DNA from: Halopenitus persicus
GTDB taxonomy: Archaea; Halobacteriota; Halobacteria; Halobacteriales; Haloferacaceae
Direction: 5' to 3'
NCBI RefSeq assembly: GCF_900107205.1
Contig: NZ_FNPC01000010.1
Location: 1-64,000, forward strand
Length of the DNA stretch: 64,000 nucleotides
The translations under genes and the position numbers were made by a program. The notes below the pieces were generated by a model. That model did not search any database, was not told the DNA's origin, and was given only the letters and a program-made list of their open reading frames with translations. Of this stretch, positions 15,464-24,385 are shown piece by piece (position 1 is the stretch's first letter; every line of letters starts with the position of its first letter).

Positions 15464-17389
15464 CTACTCGACCGTCACGCTCTTCGCGAGGTTCCGCGGC
15501 TTGTCGATCGCCCGACCCTTCTCGTTGGCGACGTGGTAGGCGAACAGCTGGAAGTAGACGTTCGCCACGAGCGGCTCCAACAGGCCCACGTCCGGCACCT
15601 CGAAGGCGACGTCGAGCGTTCCGAACTCCCGGTCGGCAGAGACGCAGCCGATGGCGTCCGCGCCGCGCGTCTGTGCCTCGGTCACGTTGGTCATCGTCTC
15701 GGCCGGTGCGCCGCCCTCGGTCAGGACGGCGAGGACCGGCGTCCGGTCGGTGACGAGCGCCAGCGGGCCGTGTTTCAGCTCGCCGGCAGGGAACCCCTCG
15801 GCGTGGTCGTAGGCGATCTCCTTGAGCTTCAACGCGCCCTCGAGCGCGACGGGCACGCCCAGATCGCGGCCGAGGAAGAAGAAGGCGTCCTCGTCGCAGT
15901 ACCGCTCGGCCGCCGTCACCACGTCGGCCTCGGCGTCGAGCGCCTGCTGGACGGCCCCCGGCAGGCCGCGGAGGTCCTCCAGCACCGACCGCGCGCGGGC
16001 GGCCGACAGCGTCCCGCGCTCGCGGCCGAGCGCGACGGCGAGCAGCGCCAGCGTCGTCACCTGCGAGGCGAACGTCTTCGTCGCGGCGACGCCGATCTCC
16101 GGCCCGGCCCTGATGAAGACCGCGTCGTCGACCGCGCGCGTGACGCTGCTGCCGAGCGTGTTGGTGACCGCGAGCGTCCGCGCGCCCGCGGAATCCGCCC
16201 GCCGGATCGCCCCCAGCGTGTCGGCCGTCTCCCCGCTCTGAGTGACCGCGATCGTCAGCGTCCGGTCGGGGTCCCGTCCGGCCCCGAACTCGTACTCGCT
16301 GGCGATCTCGACGGTGGTCCGCACGTCCGCGAAGGATTCGATCAGTCGGGCGGCGTACCGCCCGGCGTAATAAGAGGTTCCGCAGGCGACGATCTGCACC
16401 TCCTCGACCCGTTCGAGGAACGCCTCGGGGAGCGAGACGTCCAGATCGACGCGGGCCCGGTCGACGTCCACGCGTCCCGACAGCGTCTGCCGAAGCGCCG
16501 TCGGCTGCTCGTGGATCTCCTTGCGCATGTAGTGTTCGTAGCCGGCCTTCTCCGCGGCGTCGGCCTCCCATTCGACCGTCTCGACCGATCGATCGACCGG
16601 CCGGCGGGGGAGGGACTCCGCCGCGTCGTCCGACGGCGCGAACACCTCGACGTCGCCGTCGGCCGAGAGGTCGACCACGTCGCCGTCCTCGAGGTAGGTC
16701 ACCTCGCGGGTATGTTCGAGGAACGCGGTCACGTCGCTGGCGAGGAAGGCGGCGTCCTCGCCGTGGCCGACCACGAGCGGACTCCCGTCCCGGGCGGCGA
16801 CGATCCGGTTCTCGTCGGCGTGAATCGCACAGACCGCGTAGCTCCCCTCGAGGCGGTCGACGACGCGCTCGACCGCGGTTCGAAGGTCCGGGGCGTCCTC
16901 GCCGGCGGTCTCCGACAGCTCCGTCTCGAGGAGGTGGGGAACGACCTCGGTGTCGGTCTGACTCGTGAACTCGTGGTCGCCGAGCTCCGCCTTCAGCGTC
17001 TCGTGGTTCTCGATGATCCCGTTGTGGACGACCGCGATCGACTCCGCGCAGTCGACGTGCGGGTGGGCGTTCGCGTCCGTGGGGGGTCCGTGCGTGCTCC
17101 AGCGCGTGTGACCGATCCCGCAGGTCGCGTCGGGCGCGTCGGGGACGGTCAGATTCGAGACCTCGCCGGAGCGCTTGGCGACGGTGAGGCCGCCGTCAGC
17201 GGCGACGTCAGGGGCGACGTCACCGGTCGTACGTGAGCCACCGGTCGCACGTGAGCCACCGGTCGCACGGGCACCGTTCACGAGCGCGATCCCCGCGGAG
17301 TCGTAGCCGCGGTACTCCAGGTTCTCGAGCCCCTGGTACACGATCGGGGCCGCCGCCTCGTCGCCGACGTAGCCGATGATGCCGCACAT
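15464..17389 (-). CDS. glmS: Glutamine--fructose-6-phosphate aminotransferase (isomerizing)
   Basis: A 641-residue enzyme making glucosamine-6-phosphate from fructose-6-phosphate and glutamine. The N-terminal amidotransferase domain starts MCGIIGYVG with the nucleophile Cys at residue 2 and has the expected GIGHTRWSTHG. Two SIS domains follow (SYYAGRYAARLIES, TQSGETADTLGAIR, FPAGELKHGPLAL) and the C-terminus ends KPRNLAKSVTVE, the classic GlmS tail. A Gly/Ser/Thr-rich insert around residues 43-60 is coded by an 18-bp tandem repeat and would be a flexible loop. It starts 2 bp after the upstream nucleotidyltransferase stop, so they form an operon. Confidence 0.95.
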   Translation of the reverse strand: MCGIIGYVGDEAAAPIVYQGLENLEYRGYDSAGIALVNGARATGGSRATGGSRTTGDVAPDVAADGGLTVAKRSGEVSNLTVPDAPDATCGIGHTRWSTHGPPTDANAHPHVDCAESIAVVHNGIIENHETLKAELGDHEFTSQTDTEVVPHLLETELSETAGEDAPDLRTAVERVVDRLEGSYAVCAIHADENRIVAARDGSPLVVGHGEDAAFLASDVTAFLEHTREVTYLEDGDVVDLSADGDVEVFAPSDDAAESLPRRPVDRSVETVEWEADAAEKAGYEHYMRKEIHEQPTALRQTLSGRVDVDRARVDLDVSLPEAFLERVEEVQIVACGTSYYAGRYAARLIESFADVRTTVEIASEYEFGAGRDPDRTLTIAVTQSGETADTLGAIRRADSAGARTLAVTNTLGSSVTRAVDDAVFIRAGPEIGVAATKTFASQVTTLALLAVALGRERGTLSAARARSVLEDLRGLPGAVQQALDAEADVVTAAERYCDEDAFFFLGRDLGVPVALEGALKLKEIAYDHAEGFPAGELKHGPLALVTDRTPVLAVLTEGGAPAETMTNVTEAQTRGADAIGCVSADREFGTLDVAFEVPDVGLLEPLVANVYFQLFAYHVANEKGRAIDKPRNLAKSVTVE

Positions 17390-17391
17390 CG

Positions 17392-18567
17392 TTATCCCCT
17401 CCGGACGACCGCGTCGGGCTCGATCGTGCCGCTCACCACGGCGCCGGGGTCGACCCGCGAGACGTCGCCGAGGACCGTGCCGGGCACGAGCGTCGCGCCG
17501 CCGCCGACGGTCGCGTTGTCGCCGACGACGCCGCCGAGACGGACGTCCGGGTGGACCTCGTCGTCGACGACCACGGTCGCCCGGCCGCCGGCGATCGTGG
17601 CGTTGGCGCCCACGCGAGCGTTTCCGGCGACGACCGCGTCACGCACCACCGCCCCGGCCTCGATGACCGCGTCGGGGAACACGACCGAGCCCTCGACGAC
17701 CGCGTTCGGGCCGACCGTTGCGTTCTCGCCGAGGGCGCTCCCGCCGCCGACCACCGCGTTCGCGCCGAGACGGACGTCGTCGCCAACGACCACGTCGTCG
17801 GCGATCTCGGGGGAAGAATCGGCGTCGATCCCGGCGTTTGCGCCGCCGTCAGTTCCCACGAGGGAGGCGTTGACCCGAAGCAGGTCCCAGAGGTACGAGA
17901 CGTCGAGCCACTGCCCGCGGTAGCCGATCGCCGTGATCGGGTCCTCGTCGGCGATCCGGTCGAGCGTGTCGGTGAGCGCGAGCTCGCCCGTGGGCGAGGT
18001 CTCCCGGATCGCGTCGAAGACGGCCGCCGTGAAGCCGTAGACGCCCGCGTTGATCCGGCTCGTGCTGACGGGTGCCTCGGGCTTCTCGGCGATTCCGGTG
18101 ACGCGGTCCGCGCCGTCGAGGGTGACGACGCCGTACTCGCGGGGATGGTCGACGTCGGTGACGGCCATCACCGGCGTGTCCCCGCCGACGGTCGCCTCGC
18201 GAACGCGGCGAACGAGGTCGGCATCGACGATCCGGTCGCCGTTCAACACGACGAACCGGTCTCCGACGGCGGGCTCGGCCTGCAGGAGGGCGTGGCCGGT
18301 TCCGAGCTGGTTGGCCTGTTCGACGTACTCGACGTCCACGTCCCAGTCGTCGCCGTCGCCGAAGTGGTTCCGGATGCGTTCCTGGCGGTACCCCACCACC
18401 AGCACGATCCGGTCGATTCCGGCCTCGCGGATCGCCTCGATCACGTACTCGAGGATCGGCCGGGTGGCCACTGGCAGCATCGGCTTGGGCCGCCGGTTCG
18501 TGAGCGGCTCCAGGCGCCGCCCCTCGCCGGCCGCCAACACCACGGCGGTCACGGAGTCGTCGGTCAT
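17392..18567 (-). CDS. Sugar nucleotidyltransferase, GlmU-like (second copy)
   Basis: A 391-residue two-domain protein. The N-terminal nucleotidyltransferase has VVLAAGEGRRLEPLTNRRPK (residues 9-28), the metal Asp in VVLNGDRIVD, and INAGVYGF. The C-terminal third (from about residue 240) is a left-handed beta-helix of hexapeptide repeats (VVVGDDVRLGANAVVGGGSA). The family makes UDP-GlcNAc or a dNDP-sugar. Start ATG 18567, with a TATA-like element at 18592-18598 on the reverse strand (about 25 nt upstream). It differs from the GlmU at 18672 and may have another sugar-1-phosphate substrate. Confidence 0.85.
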   Translation of the reverse strand: MTDDSVTAVVLAAGEGRRLEPLTNRRPKPMLPVATRPILEYVIEAIREAGIDRIVLVVGYRQERIRNHFGDGDDWDVDVEYVEQANQLGTGHALLQAEPAVGDRFVVLNGDRIVDADLVRRVREATVGGDTPVMAVTDVDHPREYGVVTLDGADRVTGIAEKPEAPVSTSRINAGVYGFTAAVFDAIRETSPTGELALTDTLDRIADEDPITAIGYRGQWLDVSYLWDLLRVNASLVGTDGGANAGIDADSSPEIADDVVVGDDVRLGANAVVGGGSALGENATVGPNAVVEGSVVFPDAVIEAGAVVRDAVVAGNARVGANATIAGGRATVVVDDEVHPDVRLGGVVGDNATVGGGATLVPGTVLGDVSRVDPGAVVSGTIEPDAVVRRG

Positions 18568-18671
18568 ACCGGAGGGAGACGACCTCGCGGCATAAATCCT
18601 CACCACTCGGACGCCCTCGCCGCTTGCGCCGGGAATCCAATACCCCTTTCGAGTGACCGTCTCCCGGAGAT

Positions 18672-19919
18672 CTACCGCCGATCCCGAGTGACCGTCTCGC
18701 CGGGATCGGTCGTCTCCTCGACGCCGAGCACGACGCCGGCGTTCAGGTTCGTGTCGATCCCGGTCTTGACGCCCTCGCCGAGCACGACGCCGAGCTTTCG
18801 CCGACCGGTGTCGACGCGCTCGCCCTTGACGGTCATCCGGACCGTCGCGTCGTCGTGGCGCAGGTTCGCGACGACCGTCCCGGCCCCGAAGTTCACCTCG
18901 CGGTCGATCACGGAGTCGCCGACGTACGCGAGGTGGCCGACGGCGGACCCGGCCATCACCACCGAATTCTTCACCTCGACCGCGTGGCCGACCCGGACGT
19001 CGGGACCGATAACGGTCGATCCGCGGACGTAGGCGTTCGGTCCGACCTCGGCGCCGGACCGGACGATCGCCGGCCCCTCGATCGTCACGCCCGAGTGGAC
19101 CCGGGCGCCCGCCTCGACCAGCACTTCTCCATCGAGGGTTGCGTCGGCCGCGACCTCGCCGTCGACGCGGCCCGACAGGTCCTCGAGAACCGCCTCGGTG
19201 GCCTCGAGCAGCTCCCAGGGGCGCCCGACGTCGAGCCACCGCCCATCGTACTCGACGACCGAGATCCCGGTCCCGCGGTCGAGCAGGATCTCCAGCGTCT
19301 CGGTCAGCTCGAACTCGCCGCGCTCGCTCTCGCCGGTCGCCTCGAGCGCGTCGAAGGCGTCCGCCTCGAAGGCGTAACAGCCCACGTTCGCCAGGTTCGT
19401 CGGGGGGTCGGCCGGCTTCTCGACGATCGTCTCGAGGGTCGGGTGCTCGGCTCCGGTGCTCTCGTGGGTCGCCGCGTCGTCGGTCGTTCCACCGTCGTCC
19501 GCCAACGAGACCACGCCGTACGACCGTGGGTCCTCGACCTCGGTGACCGCGATCGCGGTCCCGTCCGCCTCGGCCAGCGATCGGGGAAGCGACTCCTCGA
19601 TCACCACGTCGCCGTTGACGACGAGGAAGTCGTCGTCGACGATCCCCTTCGCCTGCAGGACCGCGTGCGCGGTGCCCGCCGGGTCGGCCTGCTCGACGTA
19701 GTTGACGGGCGCGCCCGCGTAGCTGTCGCCGATCGCGTCCTCGATGGCCGCCCCGCGGTAGCCGGTCACGATCACGAACTCGTCGACGACCGGCAGACAG
19801 GCGTCCAACACGCCCGCAAGCAGCGACCGATCGCCGACCGGAAGCAAGGGCTTCGGACGCCGGTCGGTCAGTGGTCGCATCCGAGTCCCGCGGCCGGCCG
19901 CAAGCACGACGCCGTACAT
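18672..19919 (-). CDS. glmU: Bifunctional UDP-GlcNAc pyrophosphorylase / GlcN-1-P acetyltransferase
   Basis: A 415-residue archaeal GlmU-type enzyme. MYGVVLAAGRGTRMRPLTDR is the nucleotide-binding start, VVNGDVVIEE holds the metal Asp, and the beta-helix C-terminal half includes FGAGTVVANLRHDD, close to the GlmU acetyltransferase site. With GlmS it would complete the path from fructose-6-phosphate to UDP-GlcNAc, the donor for the glycan genes to the left; the mutase step is not in the window. ATG 19919 is the natural start; the frame continues upstream into non-homologous sequence. The operon order is glmU, second GlmU-like gene, glmS. Confidence 0.85.
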   Translation of the reverse strand: MYGVVLAAGRGTRMRPLTDRRPKPLLPVGDRSLLAGVLDACLPVVDEFVIVTGYRGAAIEDAIGDSYAGAPVNYVEQADPAGTAHAVLQAKGIVDDDFLVVNGDVVIEESLPRSLAEADGTAIAVTEVEDPRSYGVVSLADDGGTTDDAATHESTGAEHPTLETIVEKPADPPTNLANVGCYAFEADAFDALEATGESERGEFELTETLEILLDRGTGISVVEYDGRWLDVGRPWELLEATEAVLEDLSGRVDGEVAADATLDGEVLVEAGARVHSGVTIEGPAIVRSGAEVGPNAYVRGSTVIGPDVRVGHAVEVKNSVVMAGSAVGHLAYVGDSVIDREVNFGAGTVVANLRHDDATVRMTVKGERVDTGRRKLGVVLGEGVKTGIDTNLNAGVVLGVEETTDPGETVTRDRR

Positions 19920-19983
19920 ACTCGACTGCGAGAACGGGCCCGGGTTTAGTCGCTGCGATGGCGCGATCGGATCGACGCCGAGC

Positions 19984-19992
19984 ATATATATA
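19984..19992 (+). promoter_or_regulatory. TATA box of the wHTH gene
   Basis: TATATATAC centred about 28 nt before ATG 20016, the spacing of a leaderless archaeal promoter. This decides the start at MNSDPDRYG rather than the in-frame ATG at 19995, which is too close to the box. Confidence 0.6.
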
Positions 19993-20015
19993 CGGTGGCG
20001 CGCATATATTCTTGT

Positions 20016-20555
20016 ATGAACTCGGATCCCGATCGGTATGGACCGCCAACGGAGGATTTCTCCGACTCCGTGGCCGATCGGCTCTCGGAGGCGCCCACCG
20101 ACGAACGCGTCCATCGCGTCGCGCTCGGGTTGACCGAGCCGACGGGCGTCAGCGAGGTCGCGGAGCGGGCCGACTGTTCGCCGAACGCAGCCCGGCGCCA
20201 CCTCGCGCGGCTCGCGGACATCGGCGTCCTCGAACGCGTGACGAGTGACCCCGACACGTTCGAACGAAACGAATCGTACTTCGAGTGGCGTCGCCTCAAC
20301 CGGTTGGCCTCGCTCCCCGAGGGAGAACGCGATCGCCGGCTCCGCGAGTTGCTCTCCGAGGACGCGGCGTACCGCGATCGGTATGACGCCGAGCGGCCGT
20401 CGGCGGTCGATCCGCTATCGATCGCGGCCGACGACGACCACGGTGATGCCGAGCAGGTCTGGCTCGACTGCCGAAACTGGGAGGCGATCCGGGAGGAGAT
20501 CTCCGATCTCCGCCGCGTCCGACGGAGCGACTCGATCGTCGACGAGGCCGTCTGA
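20016..20555 (+). CDS. Winged-helix transcriptional regulator (haloarchaeal DUF7342-like)
   Basis: A 179-residue protein. A winged HTH spans about residues 28-75 (RVHRVALGLTEPTGVSEVAE, then CSPNAARRHLARLADIGVLE). The C-terminal half is charged and helical, with SYFEWRRLNRL and a conserved-looking DCRNWEAIREE. It resembles a large haloarchaeal family of small wHTH regulators that travel with a partner gene, as here (2 bp gap). It probably represses its own operon. The exact DUF number is from memory. Confidence 0.7.
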   Translation: MNSDPDRYGPPTEDFSDSVADRLSEAPTDERVHRVALGLTEPTGVSEVAERADCSPNAARRHLARLADIGVLERVTSDPDTFERNESYFEWRRLNRLASLPEGERDRRLRELLSEDAAYRDRYDAERPSAVDPLSIAADDDHGDAEQVWLDCRNWEAIREEISDLRRVRRSDSIVDEAV

Positions 20556-20557
20556 CG

Positions 20558-21007
20558 GTGGTCGAGACGGATTCCAACGGGACGCATACTCGAGACCCGA
20601 ACCGGGCGGTACTCCGTGAATTGGCCTCACTACTGGCGTCCGAGGACTGGATCGACGAGATCTCGGTCTTTCCGGCGACGCCTCCGGAGTCGATCGTGAT
20701 CACGCTCGAGGCGACCCACTATCCACCCGATCGCGTCGCGGAGGCGTACGTCGAAGTCCAGTCGTACACTAACGGGGATTTCCACGTGAGCTACGTCGAG
20801 GATCACCACGGAACCGAGTGGTGTTGTCGGTGGGATCGGCACCGAAGCGAGGAATACACACGGGATCACTTCCACGCGCCGCCATCGGCGACTCACGACG
20901 CCGGCAGCAACCGGGAATATCCGGCGGACCTCCTCACGACGGTCGCGAACGTGGTTGTGCCGTGGATATACGACCGGATCGGGAACGTATGGGATGAAGT
21001 CGACTAA
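20558..21007 (+). CDS. Hypothetical partner protein of the wHTH gene
   Basis: A 149-residue acidic protein starting at GTG two bases after the wHTH stop. It has no motif that I recognise. Visible features are an N-terminal helix (RAVLRELASLLASEDWIDEI), a strand-rich middle (SIVITLEATHYPPDRVAEAY) and clustered aromatic/Cys/His residues (HHGTEWCCRWDRH). The tight coupling suggests it works with the regulator, possibly as the toxin or effector of a two-gene module; this is inference. The stop region is duplicated (CTAACCCGG at 21004 and 21026). Confidence 0.65.
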   Translation: MVETDSNGTHTRDPNRAVLRELASLLASEDWIDEISVFPATPPESIVITLEATHYPPDRVAEAYVEVQSYTNGDFHVSYVEDHHGTEWCCRWDRHRSEEYTRDHFHAPPSATHDAGSNREYPADLLTTVANVVVPWIYDRIGNVWDEVD

Positions 21008-21065
21008 CCCGGCGGACGAATTCGGCTAACCCGGTGAACGTCGTCGTTTCCCGGGCCCGAGAGGC

Positions 21066-22037
21066 CTACATATAGCCGAGGTCGCGCAGGCGCTCCATCA
21101 GGTCCTCCTTGTCCTGGGCGCGGCCCGCGCGCTCGGTCGTGTTCTCCAGATCCTGCAGCCAGGCGGGCTCGCCGGTCGTCTTCTCGGTGGAGACCTCGCT
21201 GCCCAGCGACCGGAAGCCGGCGAAGTATTTCGGCGAGATCGGCACGTCGTCCTGATCGATCCCGTCCGGGAGATCCTCAGCGGACTCGGGCACGTAGCCG
21301 TCCTCGGGGAAGCCCGCCACGGAGTCGGGGACGACGTAGTACCAGAACGCGTCCCAGACGTCGCGCTCGGCGAACTGGAGGATGGGTTGGATCCGGTCGT
21401 GGGGCGGGTAGATGTCGGGGTCGTGGCGCGGCGAGAAGAACGTCTCGTCGGCGCGAGCTTCCTGCTCGTCCCAGCGGACGCCGGAGATGACGCCGTCGAT
21501 GCCGTGTTCCTCGAGGGCGTTGTTGAGCGCGACCGTCTTCAGCAGGTGGTTGCCGACGTAGGTGTCGAGCAGGAACGGGAACTCCTCGTCCTCGTACTCG
21601 AGGATGTCGCGGACGTGGTGCTGGTTCTGCTCGTTCAGCGCCGCGATCGGGACGTCGTCGCCGGGCTCGAGGCCGTTGGCGTCGACGTACTCGCCGACGT
21701 CCTCGTTGCGCGCGTAGACGACGTCGATGTCCCACTCGTCGGCCCAGTGCTCGACGAAGTCGGTGATCTCGTCGAAGTGCTGGAAGTGGTCGATGAAGAC
21801 CGCCGTCGGCTTCTCGTAGCCGTACTCCTCGGCGACCTCGTTGATGAAGTAGAGCGTCAGCGTGGAGTCCTTGCCGCCGGTCCACATCACGGCCGGGTTC
21901 TCGTACTGCTCGAGCCCCCGCTTCGTCACCTCGATCGCCTTCTCGATCTTGTGCTGCAGCGACGGGTAATCATCGGGCGACTCACCCTCGCCGTCATCGT
22001 ACTCGACGTCGACGTACTCCGGAAACTCCGACGACAT
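21066..22037 (-). CDS. Phosphoadenosine phosphosulfate reductase family protein
   Basis: A 323-residue PP-loop protein. The ATP-pyrophosphatase loop is MWTGGKDSTLTLYF (about residues 50-63), followed by TAVFIDHFQHFDEI and GVISGVRWDEQEARADE, as in CysD/CysH-like enzymes. It could be a sulfate adenylyltransferase small-subunit-like or PAPS-reductase-like enzyme; no cysN or other sulfur-reduction partner lies next to it. A TATA-like ATTTATAAG sits at about 22102-22112 and could serve a 5' leader. I place the start at ATG 22037; the upstream frame is not family-like. Confidence 0.8.
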   Translation of the reverse strand: MSSEFPEYVDVEYDDGEGESPDDYPSLQHKIEKAIEVTKRGLEQYENPAVMWTGGKDSTLTLYFINEVAEEYGYEKPTAVFIDHFQHFDEITDFVEHWADEWDIDVVYARNEDVGEYVDANGLEPGDDVPIAALNEQNQHHVRDILEYEDEEFPFLLDTYVGNHLLKTVALNNALEEHGIDGVISGVRWDEQEARADETFFSPRHDPDIYPPHDRIQPILQFAERDVWDAFWYYVVPDSVAGFPEDGYVPESAEDLPDGIDQDDVPISPKYFAGFRSLGSEVSTEKTTGEPAWLQDLENTTERAGRAQDKEDLMERLRDLGYM

Positions 22038-22227
22038 ACCGGAACGGTACAAACGGGGACGTATCAGGCTTTCTACCTGGTTTCGTGGATCCGGCATCCC
22101 GCAGTATTTATAAGAAAACGAACGATTGCCGGGGTCGTGGTCGGCGTCGGCCGCGGTGCGTCCCATCTTCCAGCAGTATTCGTCGCGTATCCGAAGGGCT
22201 AACCCCGACGAGCAACCCCTGTCGGAT

Positions 22228-23586
22228 ATGGGTCTGTTCGACAAGCTCCGCGGCGGCTCCGACGATCGCGTCGTCTTCCTCGGGATCGACGGGGTGCCCT
22301 ACGAGTTGATCGACGATCACCCGGACGTCTTCGAGAACCTCCACGCCATCGCCGAGGAGGGCGCGTCGGGGCAGATCGAGAGCATCGTCCCGCCGGAGTC
22401 GAGCGCCTGCTGGCCGAGCCTGACAACCGGCCAGAATCCCGGAAAGACCGGCGTGTACGGCTTCCAGGACCGCGAACGAGACTCCTACGACACGTACGTC
22501 CCGATGGGGAGCCACGTCGAGGCGACCCGGCTGTGGGATCTGGTGACCGAGGACGGCCGTGACGCGACCGTCCTGAACGTGCCCGTGACGTTCCCGCCCT
22601 CGAGCCGGATCCAGCGGCAGGTCTCGGGCTTCCTCTCGCCGTCGATCGAGAAGGCCGCCAGCGACGACGAGGTCCGTCAAACGCTCGAGCGGTACGACTA
22701 CGCGATCGACGCCGACGCGAAGCTCGGCCACGACGACGACAAGACCGCCTTCATCGAGAACGCCCACGAAACGCTCGAGGGCCGACGGAAGGTCTTCGAA
22801 CACTACGTCGAGGCGGACGACTGGGACCTCTTCTTCGGGGTCTTCATGACCCCCGACCGGGTCAACCACTTCCTGTTCGGCGACTACGCGACCGACGGCG
22901 AGTACGCCGCGGAGTTCCTCGAGTTCTACCGTGAGCTCGACGCCGCGATCGGCGCGATCCGCGACCGGCTCGACGACGACACCGAGCTCGTGGTCGCCTC
23001 CGACCACGGCTTCACCCGTGAGGAGTTCGAGGTCGACGTCAACCGGTGGCTCGAGGAGGCGGGCTGGCTCTCGTACGCGGCGGACGCCGACGATCCGGAC
23101 GGACTCGAGGACATCGCGGACGACGCGCGAGCCTACTCGCTCATCCCCGGTCGCCTGTTCCTCAACCTCGAGGGACGCGAACCCCGCGGGAGCGTCGCCG
23201 AGGCCGACTACGAGGACGTCCGTGACGAGCTGATCGCCGACCTCGAATCCCTGGAGGCCCCCGACGGCCGGGCCGTCTGCGACCGGATCGTGAAGGGCGA
23301 GGAGGCCTTCTCGGGCAACCATACCGACATCGCACCCGACCTCGTGGTCATCCCCGCGGACGGATTCGATTTGAAAGCCGGCTTCGGGACCGACAAGGAC
23401 GTCTTCAGCGAGGGCCCCCGGAACGGGATGCACAAGTTCGGCAACGCCAGCCTGTTCACGACCGACGCGGACGTGACGGTCGGCGACGACGTGAACCTCT
23501 TCGACGTCGCCCCGACCATCCTCGACCAGCTCGACGTCGACGCGGACCGGTCGGCCTTCGACGGCGAGTCGCTGCGCGCGGACTGA
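22228..23586 (+). CDS. Alkaline-phosphatase-superfamily enzyme (NPP-like paralogue)
   Basis: A 452-residue protein. FLGIDGVPYELIDD supplies the first metal Asp, SSACWPSLTTGQNPGKTGVY the nucleophile loop, TPDRVNHFLFG and VVASDHGF the remaining metal ligands. In the loop the position matching the catalytic Thr of the paralogue at 12918 is a Ser, which could still act as nucleophile. Likely hydrolyses or transfers a phosphodiester, perhaps on glycan or lipid carriers (inference). Start ATG 22228 follows GGATATG; a five-copy 13-bp repeat follows the stop. Confidence 0.78.
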   Translation: MGLFDKLRGGSDDRVVFLGIDGVPYELIDDHPDVFENLHAIAEEGASGQIESIVPPESSACWPSLTTGQNPGKTGVYGFQDRERDSYDTYVPMGSHVEATRLWDLVTEDGRDATVLNVPVTFPPSSRIQRQVSGFLSPSIEKAASDDEVRQTLERYDYAIDADAKLGHDDDKTAFIENAHETLEGRRKVFEHYVEADDWDLFFGVFMTPDRVNHFLFGDYATDGEYAAEFLEFYRELDAAIGAIRDRLDDDTELVVASDHGFTREEFEVDVNRWLEEAGWLSYAADADDPDGLEDIADDARAYSLIPGRLFLNLEGREPRGSVAEADYEDVRDELIADLESLEAPDGRAVCDRIVKGEEAFSGNHTDIAPDLVVIPADGFDLKAGFGTDKDVFSEGPRNGMHKFGNASLFTTDADVTVGDDVNLFDVAPTILDQLDVDADRSAFDGESLRAD

Positions 23587-23600
23587 TCGACGACCGGATC

Positions 23601-23665
23601 GTCGTTCCCGACGGTCGTTCCTGGCGGTCGTTCCCGACGGTCGTTCCCGACGGTCGTTCTTTGCA
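23601..23665 (+). repeat. 13-bp tandem repeat, five copies
   Basis: Units GTCGTTCCCGACG at 23601, 23614, 23627, 23640 and 23653; copies 1, 3 and 4 are identical, 2 and 5 diverged. It starts 15 bp after the phosphatase-family stop codon. Noncoding. Confidence 0.85.
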
Positions 23666-23734
23666 GTCGGTTCGTGCCGTTCGTCCCACGTTCCGTGACA
23701 ACAGTTAACGCTGAGGAGCACCGACCGTCGATCG

Positions 23735-23977
23735 ATGACCGCTCCCGATCCGGACGAGGACTCCGCCGCCGACGAGACGGCCGCGACGGCGGCCGAGAAA
23801 GATCGTCGTCGTGAGGAGGAGACGGACGATCCCCACGACGACGCGGATCACCTCCGTGACGTGCCCGTCGGCGCCGGCTGTACCGAGATCTGGGACCACC
23901 TGTCCGGAACCCGAGGGGGAACGTCCGGATCGAACTCCGACTCGGATCCGGATCGGGAGCCGGTCGACGGCGACTAG
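23735..23977 (+). CDS. Small acidic conserved haloarchaeal protein
   Basis: An 80-residue, highly acidic protein. The only ordered-looking part is DHLRDVPVGAGCTEIWDHLS (residues 38-57), flanked by Asp/Glu/Ser-rich tails. The GCTEIW(D/E)HLS core recurs in short haloarchaeal proteins as far as I recall, so I call it a real gene of unknown function. It has its own start 150 bp after the phosphatase gene. Confidence 0.6.
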   Translation: MTAPDPDEDSAADETAATAAEKDRRREEETDDPHDDADHLRDVPVGAGCTEIWDHLSGTRGGTSGSNSDSDPDREPVDGD

Positions 23978-24049
23978 TTGGCGCGTGATCGAACCGCACG
24001 GCGATTCACGATCGTCTTCATCACCGTCGACCCCGCCGTTTGCCGGTCA

Positions 24050-24385
24050 TCACGTCAGGCCCTCATAAGTGATCCCCTCGCGCCGTTCGATGATTCGGCG
24101 GCCGTCGACCACCACGGGATCGGTCATCGCGTCGAACTCCTCGTCAAGCGCCGCGAACTCGTCCCAGTCGGTTACGACGACCGCGGCCGCGGCACCCTCG
24201 AGCGCCGTGGCTGCGTCGGGGGCGTATTCGAGGTCGGGGAATCGCTCGCGCATAGTTTCGGTCGCGATCGGGTCGTAGCCGACGACCTTGGCGCCCCGCT
24301 CGCGAAGCCCCTCGATCACCGGGATCGCGCGCGAGTTGCGGACGTCGTCCGTCCCGGGTTTAAAAGCGAGGCCCAACACCGCCAC
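24050..24385 (-). pseudogene. UDP-glucose/GDP-mannose dehydrogenase, C-terminal stump
   Basis: About 111 residues that match only the C-terminal (UDP-binding) domain of UDP-sugar dehydrogenases: [20 protein letters not shown], then VVGYDPIA and [10 protein letters not shown] full enzyme is about 430 residues; the NAD domain and middle helix are absent. The frame stays open upstream but reads unrelated sequence ([14 protein letters not shown]), so the gene was cut by a rearrangement near 24390. Any expressed protein would begin at GTG 24385 and be inactive as a dehydrogenase. Confidence 0.7.

Noticed and set aside
17392-20049. One very long reverse-strand frame running through both nucleotidyltransferase genes
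   Set aside because: Only the part up to ATG 18567 looks like a protein family. Upstream, the frame is the out-of-frame shadow of the other GlmU, very rich in Arg.
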